This document shows, piece after piece, positions 56,601 to 64,000 of a DNA stretch of 64,000 nt (within the stretch, counting starts at the first letter, position 1; every line of letters begins with the position of its first letter). The translations under genes were made by a program, and so were the position numbers. Origin of the DNA: Ditylenchus dipsaci (Eukaryota > Nematoda > Chromadorea > Rhabditida > Anguinidae); the NCBI GenBank assembly GCA_004194705.1, contig SADC01001337.1:186001-250000 (forward strand). The letters are read 5' to 3'. Under the pieces are notes generated by a model that made no database searches, was not told the DNA's origin, and saw only the letters and a list, made by a program, of their open reading frames with translations.

Positions 56601-59600
56601 ACAGGTATGAAGAAGCTAATTCTGGGTCCAATTTTACCATCGGTAAGCAGTTTTTCAAAATAGAAATAGTCAACAAGTGATTCCAAACTCCAAAATCCAT
56701 AAACATATAAAAAGAGTCAAAAATCAAGCTCATTTCGAAAACGACAGACAAACCAGACAAAAGAAACGAAAAAATGGGCTTGACTTTACTTGACCCCCCC
56801 CCCCCACGGCTGACCCACTTTTGATGACAATTTTGAAAAACCGATTGCATATTCGTGTTTCTCGACCCCAATTAAGGCGCGAATTTACCAATCGTTTCCA
56901 GTAAAGTGAAAATTTTTTTTTCAAACCACAGGGGTATCATGGATTTTAGTCAAAATTTGAAAATTTTGAATTCGCGCCTTTTGAATTTTGAAGGGATTAA
57001 GGGCTGTATAGGGAGGGGAAGGGAATAAAAGGGGGCCACTAATCACACAAGGCCCCTAACAAGAAGATGTTAAACATAGTTTTGAATACTGGGGCCTACC
57101 GCATAAATAACTCTGGTATGCATGCTTTTTCATGCATCCAGAGTCTTTTTCGAGTGATTTCCGAAGGGGTGCAGGGGCTTGAGAGTTAGAGATGCGCGCA
57201 CTCACTTACCTTAGACATGATTCCGAGCAAGACTCTTGATAGTGTGCACTCAACGAACTAAAACCCTGAACTTTCCAGTAAGCGGAGCCACTAGATACCA
57301 GCAAACAGGAGCCGTTGTTTTCCTGCCGTTTCGCAAAAAATCTCATCCAGAAGAGGAGAGGCTTTTAGGTCTTGATAATAACTTTGTAATTACTGGTCAA
57401 CAGCTGGGATCTGGTTTTGGATATGCTGTTGAAGTTTTAGACCTAAATGCTGATGGGTGAGTTAATTTTATACGCTTTTGTATTATCCAACCTAATTGCA
57501 CATTAAATAGTTTTGACGACCTGGTTGTGAGCGCTCCCTTCGAGTTTTACTACGATGAAGACGTGGAGTATGGAGGTGCTGTCTATATTTACTTCTCCAA
57601 CGGCAAAAAGCAGGCCAAAGGTGATAATGAGCAAGTATTCCGATCGCCACTAGTTCTCAGAATGGAAGGTGCTCACTCTCAATTCGGTGCTGCACTGACT
57701 AAATTGGGAAATTCTGACAATGATCCTCATGGTTATCAAGGTTTGTTTTGAAAATAGACTACGTATTTTTTCTAATAAGTCGTCCCCCCCTTTTTTTTAT
57801 TATTCAAAATCGTGTTCTTGGCATGGTTTTTTGACATATTTTTGCAGACCACTCTCACGCAAGTTACCAAATATATTGAAGTTAGTGAGATGAGCTACAG
57901 AAGGAGTGGTAATTTCCAGAAAGAAAAAATCAAAAAGTGGTTCAAAAACACTATTCCACAAACTCGTTTTTTGAATTTAGAGGGCCACCATATCAGAGGA
58001 AATACCGTGATTTTTTAGATCTGGCAGTGGGAGCTCCTCATGCGGACCATGGTCAAGGTGCAGTCTACATCTATCATGGTGGGCAGCATGACTCATTTTC
58101 TCTACTTCCAGTCAGCAGATTCACGCCAAGTATTTGGACTCAAAGGAATTTGAAGGAAAGAAGGAACTTACTGGTTTGGTGGGGCACTCTCTGGTGGAGT
58201 AGATATGGATGGCAACAACTATGGTTGGACAGTGACATCTAAGATTTTGGTGGTATATTCATGGAGTTTATTTTCAGGCGAGTTGGCAGTGGGTGCAGCA
58301 GCCTCTGATGTTGCTGTGCTGTTTCGGACTAGACCTGTAATAGATGTGGAGTTGGAGAATTCCTTTTCTCAAAAACATGTTAAAAGATGGTGGGAAGTTG
58401 TGTCCTTCCAATACACAAACATGGTTAGATTTTTGCCAATCAGCTATGGGAAAGGCAACTATACAATTATGAGTCATAATTTATGTATGTATGTAATTTA
58501 AAGATATCAGATAGTCAGCAAAGTCCAAGACCCAAATTAGTCAACGTCTTTTTGATAGGTACTGAAAAATTCTAGCTACGTAATTTTCTTATTATGTAGG
58601 TTCATATTCTAGATTCATTCTAGAACAAGCTTTCTGACAACCGAATAGAAAGATACCTTCCAACAAAAATAGGGCCAAAATTTTCGCTCAAAGTTTAGAC
58701 TGAGACTAAGGTTTTTAAAAATGGAATAAAGAGGCTTCCGACAATGAAAAATAAGCTGAAATTATCCGGATGGTGAATATGGATATCTATAAAATTTAAT
58801 GCGAAACCAGAAAAATTGCTTGTTATATGTATTATTTAGCAAAATAATTTGTTGCTGTTTTATAGCTTCTCCGTGACAACCTCGATCAGTGTGAAAAATA
58901 GAAACAACACTAATGACTTGCTCAACTTCAATGAAGAACCGTTTATTTGTGCTCTGCAGGTTATACCTTAGACAATACAATTTTTTGATTAAACGTGTCT
59001 TACTTCAGATCATTCCGTTTTCCAAAGGAGTTGCTCCGAGAGGAGTCTTTACTGAACGCAACAAAGCATCCATCAGTTGGGATTGTGGGCGGAACACCAT
59101 TTCAAATACTCAGCAAACAACTTATCAAGTCTTTGTTCCGGTAATTCGTTTTTTCATATATGTTTTTACATCTCTTTACTTGCTTTTTTGTTTAAAAAAA
59201 TAAAAAAATATTGATTTAGAAGGCTAACCAAGACTGGACCAACCCCCTGAAATTCAACTTCACAGTGAACATGCGAGAGCGACGATCCGTAGAGCTTTTA
59301 CCAATCATCAACCAAAAACAAGCTGAACACATCTTCTCCATTTCATTCGACAAAAGATGTGGCGAAGACAATGATTGTCACACAGATCTGGTGTTAAATG
59401 CGATTTTGTTGAATATGACCATGAAGGATGATGGATCTTACATAACCAAAGTGACTGAACGAGACTCCATAGTCATTCGATTCATTGTGGAGAACAGAAG
59501 AGAGCGAGCTTTCCTCGCCAAACTTTACCTTCGCTACAATCAGGATGAGTTGGACGAGCCGCAATTGCTGAATAAGGTGGCTTTGTCTGTGGATATTGAA

Positions 59601-61284
59601 CGCAAGGAGAATGGTTTAGCGACTCTTAACCTGGGAAATCCACTCGAAGAAAAGAAGAAAGTTAGTTGACAATGAGAATTTTATGGAAAAATATAAAAAT
59701 GGCTGATTTTCTAGATTTCTTTCGACTTGAGTTTCAACTTAGTGAGAGGAAGCTCGGAAAGAGTAAGTGCTTCTCTGTTTTTTGATGCCTCTGTAAACAG
59801 CTCGAGCATTGAAGAAGTGCCGTTGGACAACAGATGGAAAGCGGAGGTATATTTGCCATTCTTATTCGATGCTCTTTACCCCCACTGATTTTTTGTTTTC
59901 AGCTTCAATTGATCAAAGAGGCAGATCTGCAATTAGAAGGAGCTTCCACGCCTTCCATTGTTCGCTTTAGCAAAGGCAGTAGATCGGCTGTGGATGAAGA
60001 GGATATTGGATTGCAGGTTGTGCATGCCTACACACTCACCAACCATGGACCTTTCTATGCTAAAAATGTTACTGTCACGGTAAACATATTCAGCCAGACA
60101 CAGCTAAAACTTATTAATTTAGATCAATTGGCCTCTAAAGCTGAATACTGAAAAAGAGAATTGGGTATTGTATACACTGGAAGAGCCAATTATTCGGCAT
60201 AATGGAGAAATACGAAAATGCAAGGTCGATTCGTTGTTGAAGGCTGTCAATCCAATTGGTGAGTAGTTGTTTTTACATAAAAATTTGGTGTCCATCCGAA
60301 AGATACTGATAGTGTAACGTATAACCTCTAAAAGGCCTCTTAAAATATGCTAGAAGCAGAAGTGAACCATATTCAGGTGTTTACAATGATGAGACTCTAA
60401 AACTGACATATGAGCCAGGATCCACAGAATTCAGAAATCGAAAGCCAAGAAGTGTTTCAGTAAGCTCGTTGTTATTAAAGCTCCAAAGCTCCAAAGAAAG
60501 CCTGTTTTAGAAAAAACGCAAACCACCACGAAACTGAACAGCAAGCTTATGCGGAACAAAAAATATCCTCAATTTTGACAGTGAATATATAAGGCCTAAA
60601 GAGGTGGAGGAAATATCTGTTCCATTGTCAAAATTGTCGATGTGGTAAGTCATTCTTCAATGATAACAAAATTATCATAAAAGTTTTTCAGAATTGCAAA
60701 GACAGTACAGCTATTTGTGTGCCATTGGTTTGCCGTTTTGACTTCATTAGGTTGGATAAAAACATCCTTTTATCAAAAAATGAAATATTTATTTAGCAAA
60801 AATGATGCAGCCCTCATTGAAATCAGAGCAAGACTCTGGAACCACACCTTCTCTGGGGTAGCTTTATTTCTTGTAGTGTTCGCTACTTGCAACTAAGAAC
60901 TGTGTTATTTTTAGGACTATAAAGGAATTGAATATGTGGCTATTACTTCAGGTAAATAATAGCTTTGTAATTTTTTGTGAACTAGAAGCTGACCAACATT
61001 GCTTCTCAGAAGGATTTGTGGAAGTGGACATGGCTCAAGGAATAATGGAAGACCTTAAAAACAACTTTGCCAAAGTCACTACCTACGCCTACCCAGATCG
61101 GCCGGCACAGGAAAAAATTGACATTTGGTTGATCATATTGGCAGTTTGTGTAGGCTTACTACTGCTAGCCATCCTTGTTCTAATATGTTGGAGATGTGGA
61201 TTTTTCAAGAGGAAAAGGAGACAGGACATTTTGCTCCACACAGCTAACTACAAACACGAAATGGAACAGTATTCAGAGTCTTGA
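53615..61284 (+). CDS. integrin alpha, laminin-binding type
   Basis: Cell-surface receptor subunit that pairs with an integrin beta to bind matrix. 23 exons, about 1,145 residues. Signal peptide [17 protein letters not shown]-terminus [18 protein letters not shown] propeller repeats ([11 protein letters not shown] at 56304, [15 protein letters not shown] at 57279, [20 protein letters not shown] at 57511, [20 protein letters not shown] at 58019, [19 protein letters not shown] at 58278); calf domains 58866-60258; furin-like RNRKPRSVS at about 60435; RARLWNHTF at 60797; membrane helix and CGFFKRKRR near 61190; short tail ending EQYSES. No inserted I domain. The Cys pattern and lack of an RGD-type signature fit the alpha3/6/7, PS1, INA-1 group. 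Frame breaks near 58107, 58165, 58371 and in 60511-60644 each look like one-base runs; corrected, the known motifs return. Confidence 0.93.
55301..55946. mobile_element. two abutting TTAA foldbacks in integrin intron
   Basis: First 55301-55541 (TTAA-AGGAGCATGATCGTGC to GGGCATGCCCCT-TTAA; arms CGCGAACCAGCAG as in 21362-21601). Second 55538-55946 (TTAA-AGGGGGAGGGACTTCTACGG to CGTAGAAGTCCCCC-TTAA; arms like 32478-32868). They share the TTAA at 55538-55541. Both lie in the 1.2-kb intron before the integrin exon at 56080. Confidence 0.7.
56785..57235. repeat. C-tract/GCATGC element in integrin intron
   Basis: Starts at a C tract (56794-56806); contains AATAACTCTGGTATGCATGC, TTTTTCATGCATCCAGAGTC and GATGCGCGCACTCACTTACC. 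Same family as 30813-31819 and 61901-62572, with its right terminus missing. Confidence 0.5.
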
Positions 61285-61533
61285 TGTAGCGAGAGTTATT
61301 ATGTCAAAAAGAGTTATTATGTCAATTGGTTTTACAAGATCTCATTAGTGCCTAAGTTTGATTAAGTTTTAATTTCAAATCAATTATGATTATTCTGAAA
61401 AAATTATAAGAATCCGTAAGTTATTTGCCACATAATCTTATAATTCCTTGCTCAATTTTTACTCGTGTGTTGTCTGTGTATTTTTCTGAGTTGTTTATTG
61501 TTGTCCAGAAAATTTATTATGAGGGATAAACTA

Positions 61534-61539
61534 AATAAA
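61534..61539 (+). terminator. polyadenylation signal of the integrin gene
   Basis: AATAAA in GATAAACTAAATAAAATTAT, 250 nt after the integrin stop codon, in otherwise unique AT-rich sequence. Confidence 0.45.
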
Positions 61540-61654
61540 ATTATACCCTATACCCTACAATTTTTGGAAAGATCGAACTTTTTTCAAGGACATCACATAT
61601 CAGGAACACAACCCTCAAAAAACACGTCTGAAAAATGAAAACGACGTGCAGAAA

Positions 61655-61890
61655 TACCGTATTTCCTATAATTACCGCCCCGGGGCGGTAATTAGAAGCA
61701 TGCAATTTTTTCAAACTTCAAGTGGTTCAAAACTCGTGTTTTCATTTACTGTTTGAGCTGTGTAAAAAGTGCCTGTTAGATTTTTGAAATCCCTCGCAGG
61801 CACTTTTTACATAGCTCAAACAGTAAATGAAAACACGAATTTTGAACCACTTGAAGTTAGGAAGGGCGGCAATTAGAGGAAATACGGTAT
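61655..61890. mobile_element. TACCGTA-family foldback
   Basis: TACCGTATTTCCTATAATTA at left, GGCAATTAGAGGAAATACGGTA at right. The arms TTTCATTTACTGTTTGAGCT and GTAAAAAGTGCCTGTTAG are nearly identical to those of 51689-51919. Confidence 0.75.
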
Positions 61891-61900
61891 ATGAATATTT

Positions 61901-62572
61901 CGACGCTACTGGCTTGCTACTGGAATCATGTCTAAGGTAAGTGCGTGCGCGCATCTCTAACTCTCAAGCCCCCTTCGGGGGCGCAGGGGGCTTGGAGTTG
62001 AGATGCGCACACCCACATACCTTAGACACAAATCACTCGAAAGTGACTCTCGATGCATGAAAAAACATGCATACCAGAGTTATTTATGCAGTAGGCCCCA
62101 GTATTCAAAACTATGTTCAACATCTTTGATTTTTCGGCCGAAAAGGGTCTCCCCCATTTTCTAGCCTGAGGCTACGAGCCAGAGGCTCAGCCATCCAAAA
62201 GTTAAAGGACAACCATCAGGATCTACCCGGCTGATCGGTCTGATCAGCTCGAGTACTTACACTTTTACGTGCACTACAAGTGGCTGGGTTGAAAGCGCTT
62301 TTACTGCTTAGAGAATTAATACTCTTTGGTACTTATAGGCCCTATAGAAGTGGCCCCTGTTTTGTCCCTTCCCCTCGCAATACAGCCCTTGAACACTATT
62401 TTAATTGCTTTTCTGGTCCTTTTATGGCAAAATTATTGCTTAAAAATGTGTTTTGACCAATCCTAAAAATCTTTGTTTTTTGGGGGGGGGGGTATAAGCC
62501 AGTAGGTCCGAGGATTGGGGGGGGGGTATAAGAAAGTAGCTGTTTTGGGGGGGGGTATAAGCCAGTAGCGCC
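61901..62572. mobile_element. GGCGCTACTG foldback with G tracts
   Basis: Left CGACGCTACTGGCTTGCTAC, right GGTATAAGCCAGTAGCGCC, after three G tracts (62481-62555). The centre carries GTAAGTGCGTGCGCGCATCT and GATGCGCACACCCACATACC arms around GGGGGCGCAGGGGGC. Fills most of the space between the convergent integrin and 62662-63460 genes. Confidence 0.7.
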
Positions 62573-62661
62573 AATATTTCAATAATGTAGAAACATCGAA
62601 ATTCCAATTATTTGTCTACATACAATACGACAAGTCAGACAGAGTGAAAAATACAAAGTGT

Positions 62662-63460
62662 TTAGCGGTTCCAATAGATCCATTCAGTTAAATGATTCTT
62701 GCAAATTTTCACAATTGAAGAAGTTGAGACTTGTGATTGGTCTCCAATGACGAGGTAGCGAACAAGTGCAGATAGTCGGTGTACAGAGATGCAGTCATTC
62801 GAAGACCTGAGTAAAAAACAAAATAAGGTATGATTGACGAAGAAGATGGCGAAAAATACCCGGGCTGTCCTTCAACACCAAAATAACAGGGAACACATCA
62901 GAATCGAACGTTCTTTTGAGGAAATCCAATTGCAAGTATTAGACAGAAGAGCCATCAAGGTAGCGCATTCGTAATCAGTCATACCAGCCATACCAGATTC
63001 ATTTAGCTCAACCCAAAAAAAATTAATTTTAGTTTAGAAAATTCAGAGCGAAACATACGAAAAGAGACGAAGGAGCACCGACAGCTGTGAAGACAGTTTC
63101 TGTGCACATCTTGACAATAGAGTCCACCATCCCATCATTTCCGTAATGTAGAGATATTCTGTTCAGCCAATTTGGTTTGATGGTATCCATAGAAGAAGTT
63201 GGCACATGCAAAGAAGGAGAGCGGCGAACCCAATGAACAGTTTTTGGCACATTCGATGTAAGATTGAGAGCTTCGCAGAATAATGCATCTATCAGTCCAT
63301 ATTCTGTAAAAAATGTTTGAAGATGGCTAGGTGGCATGCAAGTACGAAAAAACAACAAGCCAAAAAATACATTTGCATTTTCTGGGCAAAACACCACTAG
63401 CATTTTTGTTGAATTCCTTCCTTTCGTAGTTGCAACAATCGAATGGCCACTAAATTTCAT
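62662..63460 (-). CDS. unrecognised 224-aa protein
   Basis: Three exons with matching phases: 63059-63460, 62879-63006 and 62662-62806, stop at 62662. No frame breaks. The start MKFSGHSIVATTKGRN is the first ATG; an upstream exon cannot be excluded because a TGCAG precedes it. Features: a hydrophobic block MLVVFCPENANVFFGLLFF, a Cys-containing helical middle (TEYGLIDALFCEALNLTSNV), a second exon LNESGMAGMTDYECATLMAL, and a C-terminus SSIVKICKNHLTEWIYWNR. I do not recognise the family; soluble or peripheral membrane location cannot be decided. Confidence 0.6.
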
Positions 63461-63599
63461 TTAGCTGCATCTAAATGCATTCGATAGATGGAGCAAAAAC
63501 CGCGTCGTAACTTTGGCGAAAAAAAAATTGTGCCTTTACTGAATTGTGCCAATTTGACAGTTTTTTAAGTTTAAAAGTAAAAAAAGACAAAAGTTTTTT

Positions 63600-63890
63600 C
63601 TTGTCAAGACGAGCGACAAGAAAAATAATTTTGGTGAGAGAAAAAAAACGGACAAAGCTTTTTTCTGGAGCAGAAAGACTTTTTTCGGGCAAAAAGACTT
63701 TTTTGGGTCAAATTTTAGCTGGAGCAAAAAGACTTTTTTGGGTCAAATTTTAACTGGAGCAAAAAGACTTTTTTGGGTCAAATTGTAGCTGGAGCAAAAA
63801 GACTTTTTTTTTTGCGCCAAAAAGACTTTTGTTTGGGGCAAAAAAAACTTTTTTTTTGAGCAAATTGTCTTTTTTTGGTGCAAATTTTTT
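63600..63890. repeat. tandem array of about 36 bp
   Basis: Units of GGAGCAAAAAGACTTTTTTG then GGTCAAATTTTAGCT, three clean copies (63718-63820) and degraded ones on both sides. Mixed strand-open frames here are not genes. Confidence 0.65.
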
Positions 63891-64000
63891 TAGTTGTAAT
63901 TCTGCATTCCCTTTCATTTTTCTAAGGGGCGACGGTAAATTCATCTACAGTAAATTCATCTACAAGACTCAAATCCCTGTGGAGGTGATCCATTTTATCA

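Overview
This window comes from a transposon-rich, AT-rich animal genome, most likely an invertebrate and plausibly a nematode. The evidence is many short introns (about 40-60 nt) with T-rich TTTTCAG/TTTTTAG acceptors, 20-27 exon genes, and synaptojanin stretches ([27 protein letters not shown]) that resemble the nematode UNC-26 type. I cannot name the species. Nothing here is bacterial: there are no operons with ribosome sites, no CRISPR array and no rRNA. Only one degenerate tRNA-like stretch was seen.

Layout. 1-3516 (-): partial gene for an unrecognised PH-domain protein. 5913-15016 (+): synaptojanin (Sac1 domain, inositol 5-phosphatase, RRM-like domain) in 27 exons with no proline-rich tail. 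17651-20167 (+): a small secreted Cys-rich protein. 23773-28017 (+): its tandem paralogue, with a frameshift in exon 1. 28434-33056 (-): kaptin (KPTN, a KICSTOR subunit), whose start codon overlaps the stop codon of an upstream 119-aa reading frame (33053-33511) in an ATGA arrangement. 33747-34221 (-): a further putative small coding region. 34363-35890: a 54-bp minisatellite and then a 21-bp array. 37357-38741 (+): two weak, unrecognised coding regions. 41405-44214: a 2.8-kb degenerate hAT transposon with an 8-bp target duplication. 44274-44692 (-): a putative two-pass membrane protein. 45490-46068 (+): an RPB6 (RNA polymerase subunit) locus broken by frameshifts and stops. 49470-50029: an internally deleted mariner. 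53615-61284 (+): a laminin-type integrin alpha in 23 exons. 62662-63460 (-): an unrecognised 224-residue protein.

The introns and intergenic space are packed with foldback (long inverted repeat) elements in recurring families. There are TA-flanked TACAGTC elements, TA-flanked TACCGTA elements, TTAA-flanked AGGGG elements that often abut and share one TTAA, hAT-type elements with 8-bp duplications, and GGCGCTACTG elements next to long C/G tracts.

Two observations stand out. First, the overlapping upstream frame and kaptin on one spliced transcript. Second, many single-base length changes, mostly in short homopolymers, that interrupt otherwise well conserved exons (synaptojanin, integrin, PH gene, paralogue 2, RPB6). 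For most genes these look like assembly errors. RPB6 also carries stop codons and looks truly decayed, unless the sequence is poor there. The gene models below were assembled by hand from splice phase and family similarity, with no alignment software.
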